This document shows positions 36,969-46,980 of a stretch of 64,000 nucleotides of DNA, one piece after another. The first letter of the stretch is position 1, and each line of letters opens with the position of its first letter. The notes under the pieces were generated by a model, which searched no databases, was not told the DNA's origin, and was given only the letters and a program-made list of their open reading frames with translations. Origin of the DNA: Lyngbya aestuarii BL J (GTDB lineage Bacteria; Cyanobacteriota; Cyanobacteriia; Cyanobacteriales; Microcoleaceae); contig NZ_AUZM01000006.1 in the NCBI RefSeq assembly GCF_000478195.2, forward strand, positions 62,001 through 126,000, written 5' to 3'. Made by a program: the position numbers and the translations under genes.

Positions 36969-39900
36969 ATGCCTGTTAATCCCTTGCGTCGTCTATTCGC
37001 TCCCAAATTTAGAATGCCTTTGCAATTGATCTTAATCGTACCTTTTGCGATTCAGATTGTGGTCGTTGTCGGGTTAACAGGGTATCTGGCTTACCGCAAT
37101 GGCCAGAAAGCAGTACAGGATTTGGCGAGTCAGTTGATGGATGAACTCGGTAATCACGTTAACGAACGACTCGATAATTATCTGGAAGAACCGCTACTGA
37201 TTACTCAGATTAATACCGATGCGGTTCGGATTGGACAACTGGCTTTGAAAAATTTGTCGGTGATGGAGAACCGTTTTCTCCTGCAAATGCAGCGCTTTGA
37301 GTCTGTCCAAGAAATTTATCTCGGTACCGCAGACGGAGACTATCTCGGTGTTTATCGGACTTCAGATCCAACACTCGCCAGTTTTGCTTCTCCGACCTAC
37401 TATCAACGGTTGTTAAAGCAGCGCGATCCCTTACTGGAACCGATTTCTCCCCTCCAATCACTTGATGAGTTTGATCCTCGGACTCGACCTTGGTATAGTG
37501 CAGCAGTACAAGGCGGACAAGCCACCTGGAGTCCCATTTACCTCTTTGATCGCGGAGAATTTGGTATAACCGCCGCTCAACCGTTCTATGATCGCAGTGG
37601 TAATCTCCAGGGGGTGATGGCGGTTGATTTAGTGTTAACGGTGTTAAGTGATTTTCTACGTCGCCTGAAGTTAACGCCGTCGGGGGAGATTTTTATATTA
37701 GAACGTTCGGGCCAATTGGTGGCAAGTTCTACGAATGAACCGCTTTATCAGATTAATCCGAATAATGATCAAGAGTTTAGAATTCGAGGGGTACAAAGTC
37801 AAAATCCACTGACTCAAGCCACGATTAAGCATTTGATTGAATCGGTTGGGTCACTGCCTGAGATTAAGCAAGTCCAACAATTAGATTTTAAAGTTAATGG
37901 AAAACAACATTTTTTAGAAGTTTCGCCCTATTCTGATGGTTATGGGTTGGATTGGTTGATTGTGGTGGTCGTTCCTGAAGCTGATTTTATGGGGCAAATT
38001 AATGCCAACCGTCGCACGACAATTATTCTTTGTTTAGGTGCTTTAGCCTTAGCGATTGGGTTAGGTTTATTCACTTCTCGTTGGATTGCCAAACAAATTT
38101 TACAACTGGCGCGGGCGAGTCAGGCGATCGCGTTTGGACAGCTTGATCAAACGGTTCATGCCGCTCGGGTGAGTGAATTAGAGGTTTTAGCTGAGTCGTT
38201 TAATCAGATGGCGCGTCAGTTGAAAACGGCTTTTGTAGAGTTAGAAATTCGGGTTGAAGAACGCACGACTCAACTCAAAGATGTTAATCAATTATTGCGA
38301 GAAGAAATTTGGGAACGTAAGCAGATTGAACGAGCGTTGCGACTGTCGGAAAATAAATTTTCTAAAGCCTTTCATAGTAACCCAAATCCGAGCATTATGA
38401 CTCGGTTAATTGATGGGTATATTCTAGAGTTTAATGAAAGTGCGCTTAGTTTTTTTGAATATAAATCGACTGAAGTTGATGATAAAAACTCATTAGAATT
38501 GAATATTTGGGCGAATTCAGCAGATCGCGATCGCGTTTTTGACTTACTGGATAAACAAGGTATTGTTCGGAGCTTTGAATGTGATTTTCGGACTAAATCC
38601 GGTAAAATTCGGATTGGATTATACTCAGCAGAACTGATTGATTTGAACGGACAAACTTGTGTATTGAGTATTTTACATGATATCACAGAACGCAAACAAA
38701 ATGAACTGGCGTTGCAAAATCGCGCTCTGATTGATCATTCAATTAGTCGAATATTTCAGCAGTTTGTTGACCAAGATGTGACGACAGCGATTAATTTTGC
38801 TCTCGCAGAAATTGGTAAGCTAACCAATAGTGATCGCTGTTATGTGATTCAATACGCAGATCAAGATCGACAGTTTATTCAAATGACCCATGAGTGGTGT
38901 AATAAAAATGTGCCTTCTGTGATTCATAAAGTCCAAGAAATCTCTGTTCAACCCCTGAGTTGGAGTTATCAACAACTTCAAAATAATAATATTCTCCACA
39001 TTCCTAATATCGAAGATTTACCCGAAGCAGCGAGTAATGAAAAACGAAATTGGAAATATGAAGGAACTCAATCTGTTTTAGCAATTCCGATGATTAGCGC
39101 CGGAGAAATTGTCGGTTCAGTGGGGTGTAGTATGGTTCGTTATGTCAAAGAGTGGACACAGGAAGAAATTAAGTTAATTCAACGAGTCGGTGAGATTATT
39201 CCGATTGGTTTAGAACGAGATATCGCCGAACAAGGACTCAAAGAAAGCCAAGAACGATTACAGGGGATTTTAGAAAATGCAGAAGATGCGATTATTTCGG
39301 TTGATGAAAATCAAAAAATTTTACTGTTTAATCATGGGGCTGAGAAAATTTTTGGCTATTCTCCAGCTGAAGCAATTGGTCAATCTTTAGAAAATTTGCT
39401 GCCGATGACTGCACGAAATGTTCATCATCAATATATGAGTGATTTCTCTCGTTTAGAGTGTCAATCTCGGAAAATGGGTGAACGTTCTAGAGAGGTTTAT
39501 GGACGGCGAAAAACGGGCGAAGAATTTCCAGCAGAAGCTTCGATTTCTAAGTTAAAAATGCGTGATGGCTGGATTTTTACCGCTATTTTAAAAGATATTA
39601 CTAAACGCAAACAAGCGGAAATGGTATTAGAACAAGCAAAGGATGCTGCTGAAGCGGCTAACCGGGCTAAGAGCGAATTTCTGGCGAATATGAGCCATGA
39701 ATTACGAACACCTTTAAATGCGATTCTCGGCTTTTCTCAACTAATGAACCGTGATCCGTCTCTCACGTCTGAACAGCAAAATAGTCTGAATATTATTAAT
39801 AGTAGTGGTGAACATTTACTCACCTTGATTAACAGTATTTTAGACCTCTCAAAAATTGAAGCCGGTCGGATGATATTAAATGAGAATAGCTTCGATCTTC

Positions 39901-41090
39901 ATTATTTACTCGATACCTTAGAAAAGATGCTACATTTAAAGGTCGAGACTAAAGGTTTATCTCTACTGTTTGAACGGGATGAAAATGTTCCTCAATTTAT
40001 TAAAACTGATGAAGGAAAACTCCGTCAAGTTTTGATAAATTTACTGGGAAATGCCATTAAATACACCGAGAAAGGCGGGGTATCTTTAAAGGTAAAAAAA
40101 CAAAGTTATTCCCTGGATAAATCACCAGAAACAGTTAATATCGTCTTTGAAATAACTGATACCGGAACCGGAATTTCTTCTGAGGAAATTTCGACCATTT
40201 TTGATGCTTTTGTACAAACAACCACCGGACGAAAATCTCAACAGGGAACTGGTTTAGGATTACCGATTAGTCGTAAGTTTGTCCAAATGATGGGCGGAGA
40301 TATCCAGGCTAAAAGTGAGTTAGGTGTCGGCACCCGTTTTGAATTTAATATTCGAGTCATTCCCACAGAATCCGGTGATATTATTGCTCAAAAAAATCCT
40401 CAAACCGCTATCGGATTAGAACCCGATCAACCCGAATATCGGATTTTAGTGGTCGATGATCAATGGCAAAATCGTCAACTTTTATTACAGCTTTTAATCT
40501 CAGTGGGCTTTCAGGTCAAAGAAGCTGAAAATGGTCAAGAAGCGATTAACCTCTGGAACAGTTGGAAACCTGATTTTATCTGGATGGATATGCGAATGCC
40601 GATTTTAGATGGATATGAAGCCACCCAACAAATTCGGGCTTCTTCTGAGGGAGATCAAGTGGTGATTGTTGCCTTAACAGCCAGTGCTTTTGAACAAGAT
40701 CGAGGAGCCGTTTTAGAGGCGGGATGTGATGATTTTGTCGGGAAACCCTTTCGAGAAGAAATTATTTTTGAAAAGTTGGCTCACTATTTAGGGGTACGGT
40801 ATATTTATCAACCAAAAATTCAATCTATGAATTTGAATTTGTCTTTGAATACAGAGCAAACCCTAGATAAAATTCAGCCAGCCCACTTACAAATAATGTC
40901 AGCCCAATGGCACCAACAAATGCAACAAGCGGCTTTAGTGGGTCGAGATCGACAAATGTTAGATTTAATTAAAGACATTCCAGAAACTCATGCTTCTGTC
41001 GCCAACGCCTTAACCCAGATGATCGAAAACTTTGAATTTGACCAGATTGTAGAGTTAATGACTCCCCAAAGCGATTCTCGAGAATCCTAA
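36969..41090 (+). CDS. Membrane-bound hybrid sensor histidine kinase (dCache-HAMP-PAS-GAF-PAS-HK-REC)
   Basis: 1373 aa. Two membrane helices (~20-40 and ~350-372) flank a ~310-residue extracytoplasmic dCache-like sensor with TRPWYSAAVQGG and GVMAVDLVLTVLSDFL. Then come HAMP (~373-430), a coiled coil, PAS (~455-575), GAF (~590-755), PAS (~765-885), HisKA with His910 ([13 protein letters not shown]), the ATPase domain (GTGLGLPISRKFVQMMGG) and a receiver domain with Asp1207 (FIWMDMRMPILDGYEA). A ~100-residue C-terminal tail resembles the small helical domain often found after such receivers. It senses a small external ligand and relays phosphate internally. The REC-kinase gene follows 410 bp downstream. 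Confidence 0.9.
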   Translation: MPVNPLRRLFAPKFRMPLQLILIVPFAIQIVVVVGLTGYLAYRNGQKAVQDLASQLMDELGNHVNERLDNYLEEPLLITQINTDAVRIGQLALKNLSVMENRFLLQMQRFESVQEIYLGTADGDYLGVYRTSDPTLASFASPTYYQRLLKQRDPLLEPISPLQSLDEFDPRTRPWYSAAVQGGQATWSPIYLFDRGEFGITAAQPFYDRSGNLQGVMAVDLVLTVLSDFLRRLKLTPSGEIFILERSGQLVASSTNEPLYQINPNNDQEFRIRGVQSQNPLTQATIKHLIESVGSLPEIKQVQQLDFKVNGKQHFLEVSPYSDGYGLDWLIVVVVPEADFMGQINANRRTTIILCLGALALAIGLGLFTSRWIAKQILQLARASQAIAFGQLDQTVHAARVSELEVLAESFNQMARQLKTAFVELEIRVEERTTQLKDVNQLLREEIWERKQIERALRLSENKFSKAFHSNPNPSIMTRLIDGYILEFNESALSFFEYKSTEVDDKNSLELNIWANSADRDRVFDLLDKQGIVRSFECDFRTKSGKIRIGLYSAELIDLNGQTCVLSILHDITERKQNELALQNRALIDHSISRIFQQFVDQDVTTAINFALAEIGKLTNSDRCYVIQYADQDRQFIQMTHEWCNKNVPSVIHKVQEISVQPLSWSYQQLQNNNILHIPNIEDLPEAASNEKRNWKYEGTQSVLAIPMISAGEIVGSVGCSMVRYVKEWTQEEIKLIQRVGEIIPIGLERDIAEQGLKESQERLQGILENAEDAIISVDENQKILLFNHGAEKIFGYSPAEAIGQSLENLLPMTARNVHHQYMSDFSRLECQSRKMGERSREVYGRRKTGEEFPAEASISKLKMRDGWIFTAILKDITKRKQAEMVLEQAKDAAEAANRAKSEFLANMSHELRTPLNAILGFSQLMNRDPSLTSEQQNSLNIINSSGEHLLTLINSILDLSKIEAGRMILNENSFDLHYLLDTLEKMLHLKVETKGLSLLFERDENVPQFIKTDEGKLRQVLINLLGNAIKYTEKGGVSLKVKKQSYSLDKSPETVNIVFEITDTGTGISSEEISTIFDAFVQTTTGRKSQQGTGLGLPISRKFVQMMGGDIQAKSELGVGTRFEFNIRVIPTESGDIIAQKNPQTAIGLEPDQPEYRILVVDDQWQNRQLLLQLLISVGFQVKEAENGQEAINLWNSWKPDFIWMDMRMPILDGYEATQQIRASSEGDQVVIVALTASAFEQDRGAVLEAGCDDFVGKPFREEIIFEKLAHYLGVRYIYQPKIQSMNLNLSLNTEQTLDKIQPAHLQIMSAQWHQQMQQAALVGRDRQMLDLIKDIPETHASVANALTQMIENFEFDQIVELMTPQSDSRES

Positions 41091-41500
41091 AAAAAAGAGC
41101 GGGTCATAGAGTAGAATAACAACACAGTTGAGAACAATGAAATTTGTGCGATCCCGAGCCAAAAATAGGAACACCAGAGTCATGATTTTTGGGGTGAACC
41201 ACTTGGCTACACGATTATTCTCGAAAGGTCAGCCAATGATCCCACCACGATCCTTTCAACGGAGGAGAACCCTGAGTTAACCTAGAATTAGATCACGTAA
41301 TCTGCTATCGGTTGAATCTTGTTTTCCATCCCCGGTACACTCCTCTGGTCTATCTCCATAAAAGCTGAGTTGATCTCAATCCTCATTTTCGAGTTGTGAA
41401 TTGCTATAGATGAGTGTACGTTATTGAGAGATTATCCCTATTTTTAGCCGAGATTGACTGAGGGAGTCCATTCAAACCACAATTTCCAATTCCAAATCTG
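41091..41500. other. Intergenic region upstream of the response-regulator pair
   Basis: 410 bp. It probably holds the promoter of the 41501-43865 pair. I see no clear hairpin, repeat or ORF. Confidence 0.4.
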
Positions 41501-42808
41501 ATGACTCACAATTCCGTTCGGGAATACAAAGCTGATATTCTGATTGTTGATGATACCCCGAACAACCTGCGCGTTTTATCTTCAATATTGCAAGAGCAAG
41601 GATATGAAATTCGCAAGGCTGTTAACGGTAAAATGGCGATCCGTTCGGTGCAAGCTGACCCGCCGGACTTGGTGTTGCTCGATATTAAAATGCCCGATTT
41701 GGATGGCTATCAAGTTTGTTCTCAGCTCAAAGCAATAGAAACTACTCGGGATATTCCGGTGATTTTCTTGAGTGCTTTGGATGATGTTTTTAATAAAGTG
41801 TTGGCTTTTCAAGTCGGTGGAGTGGACTATATTACCAAGCCTTTCCAAGTCGAAGAAGTTATCGTGCGGGTGAAAACTCATCTGACTCTACGGCGACTCA
41901 CTAAAGATCTCGAATTGCGGGTACAGGAACGAACGACAGAATTGACACATACCCTCAATGAGTTACAACAAACTCAGGTTCAACTCGAAGATTCCCTGCG
42001 AGAATTGATTCAGGCTCGAGATGTCGCTGAAAAAGCTAGTCAGGCTAAAAGTCAATTTCTGGCGATGATGAGTCACGAACTGCGAACTCCTCTTAATGCC
42101 ATTATCGGTTACAGTCAGTTGCTAGAAATGGAGGCTCAAGATCAAGAGCTTAATGAGTTTATCCCCGATTTACAACAAATTAGCCACGCCGGACAAGACT
42201 TGCTAGAAATTTTTAGTAATATTCTTGAAATGTGCCAAATTGAAGCCGGAAAACACCGATTTAATGTCTATGAATTTGAGGTCAAAGCATTAATCGACGA
42301 AGTGATTACTCAAATTCAACCTTTAGCGGATAAAAATAATAATACTTTAACAGTTCACTCTGTCAATGATCCCGGTTCCATATTTGCCGATCAAGTCTGG
42401 ATGCGTCAATGTGTGTTGCAACTGCTCAGTAATTCTTGTAAGTTTACTCACAATGGTACGATTACTTTAAGTCTCGAACGCCAAAATAGATCTCAATTAC
42501 AATCTAAAAGTTCTGTATATAATCAAGTTAATTCAACTGATTGTTTGGAGGATGTGATATTAGTGAAATGCAACGATACGGGAATTGGGATTAAAACGGA
42601 GTGTGTATCCCAGATTTTTGAACCGTTTTTTCAGGTGGATGGATCAACAACTCGTAAGTATGGCGGTGTGGGACTGGGTTTAGCGATCGCGAAAAGTCTA
42701 TCTCAACTCATGGGAGGAGATATTAGCGTTGAAAGTGTTTTTGGTCAAGGATCAACTTTTACCCTCTGGCTACCGACTCAACTCCCCCCGTCTACATCAA
42801 ATTTTTAA
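41501..42808 (+). CDS. Response regulator-histidine kinase hybrid (REC-HisKA-HATPase)
   Basis: 435 aa. REC at the N-terminus (~12-130) with phosphoacceptor Asp61 ([14 protein letters not shown]), a coiled-coil linker, HisKA with His192 ([16 protein letters not shown]), and HATPase with NSCKFTHNG and [18 protein letters not shown]. It receives phosphate on the REC domain and should then control its own kinase, an intermediate in a phosphorelay. The next gene (50 bp downstream) has a closely similar REC domain, so the two arose by duplication and probably share an operon and an upstream kinase. Confidence 0.92.
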   Translation: MTHNSVREYKADILIVDDTPNNLRVLSSILQEQGYEIRKAVNGKMAIRSVQADPPDLVLLDIKMPDLDGYQVCSQLKAIETTRDIPVIFLSALDDVFNKVLAFQVGGVDYITKPFQVEEVIVRVKTHLTLRRLTKDLELRVQERTTELTHTLNELQQTQVQLEDSLRELIQARDVAEKASQAKSQFLAMMSHELRTPLNAIIGYSQLLEMEAQDQELNEFIPDLQQISHAGQDLLEIFSNILEMCQIEAGKHRFNVYEFEVKALIDEVITQIQPLADKNNNTLTVHSVNDPGSIFADQVWMRQCVLQLLSNSCKFTHNGTITLSLERQNRSQLQSKSSVYNQVNSTDCLEDVILVKCNDTGIGIKTECVSQIFEPFFQVDGSTTRKYGGVGLGLAIAKSLSQLMGGDISVESVFGQGSTFTLWLPTQLPPSTSNF

Positions 42809-42857
42809 TTACTCCTGTTCTCCTTAGCCCACTTCCAGAGATTGATGTTGACAAACT

Positions 42858-43865
42858 ATGAGCGAAAATCAAACTGAACCTCGTAAAATTAGTATTCTTA
42901 TTGTTGATGATACCCCGAATAATTTACGATTTTTGTCGAGTATGTTGTTAGAACATGGGTATGAAGTTCGTAAAGCTATTAATGGAAAAATGGCATTAAG
43001 ATCGGCTCAAGCTGAACCACCAGACTTGATTTTACTCGATGTCAGAATGCCTGATATGAGTGGTTATGAAGTGTGTCATGCTCTCAAAGAAAAACCAGAA
43101 ACTCGCGAAATTCCGGTGATTTTTCTCAGCGCTCTTGATCATGAAAAAGACAAGGTGATTGCGTTTGAAATGGGAGCAGTTGATTATGTCACGAAACCGT
43201 TTCAGTTTCAAGAAGTTTTATCCCGCGTTAAAACTCACATCACAATTCAACATCAACGACAACTATTAATGCAGCAAAAAGCTCGGCTAGAAGAAGAAGT
43301 TCGCGCTCATAGAGAGACAGAGTTAGCCCTGAAAAAAGCAAACCAAGAACTTCAACGTCTTGCTAGTATTGATACTGTCACTCATGTGGCAAATCGTCGT
43401 TGTTTTGATGAATATTTTCAAGAACAGTGGCAACAGTTAGCCTTACAAAAAGAAGCAATTTCTCTGATTTTATGTGAAATTGATGAATTTAACGCTTATA
43501 TAGAAACCAATGGTGATCCTACCGCAGATGAGTGTTTACGAACTGTAGCTTGGGCAATTTCTCGCCCAATTAAACCCGCTAAAAATTTAGTGGCTCGTTA
43601 TAGTGATGCTAAATTTGGTTTGATTTTACCGCGTACAACAGTCGCTGAAGCGTTTAGAGTAGCAGAACAAATTCGGATAGAAGTTGCTCAGTTAAAACTC
43701 CATCATGCAGCGGCTCAAGTCAGTCCTTATGTGACCGTGAGTTTGGGGGTTAGCAGTGGGGTTCCGAGCAGCAAATCACAGCCCAAAACATTGATTGAAA
43801 CCGCAGATCGAGGACTCCACGAAGCCATTAATCAAGGCTATAATCGCACTGTGATTCATCAGTAA
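42858..43865 (+). CDS. Response regulator with degenerate GGDEF domain
   Basis: 335 aa. REC (~11-130) with phosphoacceptor Asp61 (LILLDVRMPDMSGY), coiled coil, then a GGDEF-fold domain (~165-335). The active-site motif is SDAKF (249-253) instead of GG(D/E)EF, and the inhibitory RxxD is KPAK, so it should neither make nor be inhibited by c-di-GMP. The fold is otherwise kept (DTVTHVANRRCFDEYF, YVTVSLGVSSGVPS). It may act by protein binding, or bind GTP without turnover. The closest intact relative in the window is at 15761-17179. It is 50 bp behind the REC-kinase gene. Confidence 0.9.
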   Translation: MSENQTEPRKISILIVDDTPNNLRFLSSMLLEHGYEVRKAINGKMALRSAQAEPPDLILLDVRMPDMSGYEVCHALKEKPETREIPVIFLSALDHEKDKVIAFEMGAVDYVTKPFQFQEVLSRVKTHITIQHQRQLLMQQKARLEEEVRAHRETELALKKANQELQRLASIDTVTHVANRRCFDEYFQEQWQQLALQKEAISLILCEIDEFNAYIETNGDPTADECLRTVAWAISRPIKPAKNLVARYSDAKFGLILPRTTVAEAFRVAEQIRIEVAQLKLHHAAAQVSPYVTVSLGVSSGVPSSKSQPKTLIETADRGLHEAINQGYNRTVIHQ

Positions 43866-43929
43866 ATGGAACTTTGTCTATTAGAGCAAGTCGGAGTTAT
43901 TAACAGTACAGAAATAATCAATAACTCCG

Positions 43930-45567
43930 ATGAACTTTGATATCTTTGATGAAGACTATTATCTCAAAAAATATCCGTATTTGCAACCCGCTATTGAACA
44001 AGGCATTATTCAATCTGGTTTAGACCATTTCCAACGCTTTGGCTTACAACAGGGGTTAACAGGCGTTTCTCGCTACTACGACGAAGCCTATTATTTAGCT
44101 AAAAATCCGGATGTGGCGGCGGCTGTCGATGCAGGAATATTCCCCTCTGGACTCGCTCATTTTATTGAAATTGGCTACGAACAAGAAGGGCGAACTACTA
44201 TTTCTTCGGATTACAATGATTTTGTTTATCGAGAAACGAATCTAGATCTAATCCCTTTTATTCAAACTTATCCTTTCCAAAATCCTCGTCCTTTTCGCAA
44301 TGGATTAGAACATTTTCTCAAATTTGGGGCTGAAGAAGGACGCTACAGCAATTCCTTTTTTGAAGCGGAATATCTCGCCCGATATCCGAATATTATCCCC
44401 GCTATTGAGTCAGGAGTTTTGAGAACCGGACGGGATCATTATGAACAATTTGGGCAATTTGAAGAAGGACGAAAAGCAACTTTTATCGGCACTTCTAATA
44501 GTGATACTTTAGAAAGTTTTGGAGTCGGTGAAGTTGAATTGATTGGAATCACTCCGGGCTTGGATGCTGAGGGTGATCGCATTTATGTTAATACTGGAAA
44601 TCGGGGACAAGATATTTTAACGGGAAGTTCAGCTTCCGATACGTTTGTTCTTGGGACAGAGACTTCTTTTTTGATTAACTGGGATAATTCGGTGAGAGAA
44701 GTGCCGCCAAAAGATTTTTATTACAATCATTTTAATTCCGGCGGTATAGCAATTATTAGAAATTATGACCCCAATAATGATTTTATCAAACTCGGTCATA
44801 ATAGCCCGGATTATTATGAATTTTCATCTCTCCCCTACTTAAACCAAACAACTCCCGACTCCCTCTCGATTACCAGCAATAATGGTCGAAGTTTGGCAAT
44901 AGTTGTGGGGATTACTGATGTTAATAATTTGAATCTAATTTATGGAAATAAAGCCACAGTTGAACGCAACTTTTTTGAGGATAATTATCTGGTCGAAAAT
45001 CCCGATGTTGATGCCTTAGTCGAAGCCGGAGAGTATCGTTCAGGCTTGGATCATTATGAACAAGTCGGTCAATTTGATGGGGAACGTTCGGCCAAGTTTA
45101 TCGGTACACCGGGAAACGATATTGTTACTGCTTTTGGCATGGGTTCTCATCAAATTTTCGGGGTCGATGCTGTGCAAAGTTTGTATGAATTTGCCACACC
45201 CACAGGAGTATCTTACACCAGCGACGGTAGCGGCGAATTTGATACCTTAATTGGCAGTTCGGGAACAGATACTTTTGTTTTTGGTGATATCCTATTAACT
45301 TATAATGAAGGTCTACAACTCCAGCAATTTTATCGGGAAGAAGGGGAAGCCCTTATTCAAGATTTTAATCAAGAACATGGAGATCAAATTAAATTTCTAA
45401 CGATATTCGATGAAACCTATAGCATTTTCCCATCAGGCGATGATTTAGTGCTAGCAATTGAAGGGGATACGATAGGGGTTCTCGATGGAGGGGCAGACAT
45501 CACATTAGAGCCTGTTAATGTGCAAGAAGATAACTTAGGATGGTATAAAATTATTACTTTGGGTTAA
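43930..45567 (+). CDS. Secreted-type protein with Y-Y-L-x-x-N-P-D-V repeats and RTX-like segments
   Basis: 545 aa. At least five copies of a ~40-50-residue unit with the pattern (F/Y)DExYYLxxNPDVxxAVxxGxxxSGLxHFxxxGxxEGR occur: four in residues 1-185 and one near 345-390. Between and after them come hemolysin-like lines DILTGSSASDTFVLG and DTLIGSSGTDTFVFG, resembling calcium-binding RTX blades. There is no N-terminal signal peptide; RTX-type proteins leave by type I secretion with a C-terminal signal. Such units are found in cyanobacterial surface or extracellular proteins. It is 64 bp after the dead-GGDEF regulator, so it may be an output gene of that signalling cluster. Exact function unknown. 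Confidence 0.75.
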   Translation: MNFDIFDEDYYLKKYPYLQPAIEQGIIQSGLDHFQRFGLQQGLTGVSRYYDEAYYLAKNPDVAAAVDAGIFPSGLAHFIEIGYEQEGRTTISSDYNDFVYRETNLDLIPFIQTYPFQNPRPFRNGLEHFLKFGAEEGRYSNSFFEAEYLARYPNIIPAIESGVLRTGRDHYEQFGQFEEGRKATFIGTSNSDTLESFGVGEVELIGITPGLDAEGDRIYVNTGNRGQDILTGSSASDTFVLGTETSFLINWDNSVREVPPKDFYYNHFNSGGIAIIRNYDPNNDFIKLGHNSPDYYEFSSLPYLNQTTPDSLSITSNNGRSLAIVVGITDVNNLNLIYGNKATVERNFFEDNYLVENPDVDALVEAGEYRSGLDHYEQVGQFDGERSAKFIGTPGNDIVTAFGMGSHQIFGVDAVQSLYEFATPTGVSYTSDGSGEFDTLIGSSGTDTFVFGDILLTYNEGLQLQQFYREEGEALIQDFNQEHGDQIKFLTIFDETYSIFPSGDDLVLAIEGDTIGVLDGGADITLEPVNVQEDNLGWYKIITLG

Positions 45568-45587
45568 TTGCCGACCCCTAAAAAAAA

Positions 45588-45618
45588 GTAGAGACGTGCA
45601 ATTTAAACACGCCTTTAC
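45588..45618. terminator. Imperfect hairpin between convergent genes
   Basis: gtagagacgtg (45588-45598) can pair with cacgcctttac (45608-45618) apart from one mismatch and a wobble. It sits between convergent stops and resembles a common short cyanobacterial repeat (gtagagacgt...). It may act as a bidirectional terminator. Confidence 0.4.
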
Positions 45619-45639
45619 TCTCTCAAGAACTGTTAAACC

Positions 45640-46668
45640 TTACATATCTCTGTCATAGTATCGGTTAAAGAATCGGTTAGAATTCGAGTTAGAACGGCGG
45701 TTATAAATGCGGTTGGAAGTGGTCTTCTCCGGGGTCTTGTTAGCGGTGTTTTCAGCAGTATTATCAGTGCGGTTCAAATTCCGGCTAGAACGGCGGTTAT
45801 AAGTGGTCTTCTCGATGTTTTCAGTGGTGTTCTCAGTGGGGTTATAAACTCGGTTAGAACGGCGGTTAGAAGTGGTGTTCTCGCTAGTGTTGTCAGTACG
45901 GTTGTAAGTTCGGTTAAAACGGTCGTTATCAATGCTGTTGTCAGTCGTATTTTCAGGAGTGTTGTCAGTCGTATTTTCAGGAGTGTTGTCAAGTCGGTTA
46001 GAGTTTCGGTTAGAACGGCGGTTATAAATGCGGTTGGAACTGGTGTTTTCGGTGGGGTTATCGGTACTGCTTTCAGTGTTATTTTCAGTTTTAGTTGGAT
46101 TAATGCTTTGTGAATAAGCAGTTGCAGAATAGTCATGGGTAAAGTAAGTATGACCTAAAGTTTTATCTTGATAGGTACGTTTTGCAAACCGCCAACCGGG
46201 TTCTAAAATAATTTTGACAAAGCCATTAGAAACACCATAGCTTCGACCAATCACAATCGGTTCATCGTAGGGATTTTCCCGAGAAGTTGCGACTAATAAA
46301 ATATCATCCCCTACACCTCGAACACTCAGACTATGAGATAGGGCTAAATCTTCGCCTCCCATCCGCACAGAATAGCCATTACTATCGGTTGCTCGTCCAC
46401 AAATTCCGGTAAAATCAAAGTTGAGTAATAACGGATCAACTTGAATTGGATTACTGCCACTTTCACTCCAACACGGTGTCGAATTAGAAACCTGTTCAAC
46501 AATCACTAATGAGTATCCATAAGCACGAGGAACAGCCATCGCGACAAATCGTTCTTGTTCGACTTCTCTTTGACCAAATTCAACTGCAATAGCTTCAGAA
46601 GCAACATTTACAGTAGATAAAACGGTCATCGCGAGGGCAGCCAAAGTTCGTTTAAATACACGTTTCAT
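45640..46668 (-). CDS. Exported DUF3747-domain protein with Asn/Thr/Arg repeat tail
   Basis: 342 aa. A signal peptide (KRVFKRTLAALAMTVLSTVN, cleavage likely near VASEAIA-VEF) is followed by a ~150-residue domain with FGQREVEQERFVAMAVP, SNSTPCWSESGSNPIQ and NPGWRFAKRTYQDKT-like sequence (here EPGWRFAKRTYQDKT), which I recognise as the cyanobacterial DUF3747 pattern. Residues ~195-342 are low complexity: alternating ENTTDN/TPENTT and RIYNRRSNRNSNR units. At DNA level a 24-bp unit repeats perfectly in tandem (45937-45960 and 45961-45984). The tail is basic and polar and should lie in the periplasm or outside. Function unknown. Confidence 0.8.
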   Translation of the reverse strand: MKRVFKRTLAALAMTVLSTVNVASEAIAVEFGQREVEQERFVAMAVPRAYGYSLVIVEQVSNSTPCWSESGSNPIQVDPLLLNFDFTGICGRATDSNGYSVRMGGEDLALSHSLSVRGVGDDILLVATSRENPYDEPIVIGRSYGVSNGFVKIILEPGWRFAKRTYQDKTLGHTYFTHDYSATAYSQSINPTKTENNTESSTDNPTENTSSNRIYNRRSNRNSNRLDNTPENTTDNTPENTTDNSIDNDRFNRTYNRTDNTSENTTSNRRSNRVYNPTENTTENIEKTTYNRRSSRNLNRTDNTAENTANKTPEKTTSNRIYNRRSNSNSNRFFNRYYDRDM

Positions 46669-46980
46669 AGCTCAAGAAAACCTCAATAAATGTGTTCAAA
46701 AGACCTACGCTATTAATCTGGTGATCATAGAGTAGAAATTAATAACGTTGATAGACGATCCTCAGATCAGATAATTTTGTGGATGTGACTCAATCGCTGA
46801 ATAATTTGCTTTTTCGGATTCATCTCAATAGTATCAGAAGGTTTTTGATTTTTAACTATAAATAGAATCCTAGAGACCAAAAAACTGTCAAATTTGTAAC
46901 AACTGTCGTGTCAGCTTCATTAAACAAGTCTTTAAAGTTGCGGTAAAGGTTCCGGAACCTCCAAGATTTTTTGCAGTCAT
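46669..46980. other. Gene-free stretch upstream of the DUF3747 gene
   Basis: 312 bp, probably holding the DUF3747 promoter. No ORF, RNA gene or clear hairpin seen. Confidence 0.4.

Noticed and set aside
45774-46136. Second open frame through the DUF3747 repeat tail
   Set aside because: It stays open because all repeat units are multiples of three; the other frame has the signal peptide and domain.
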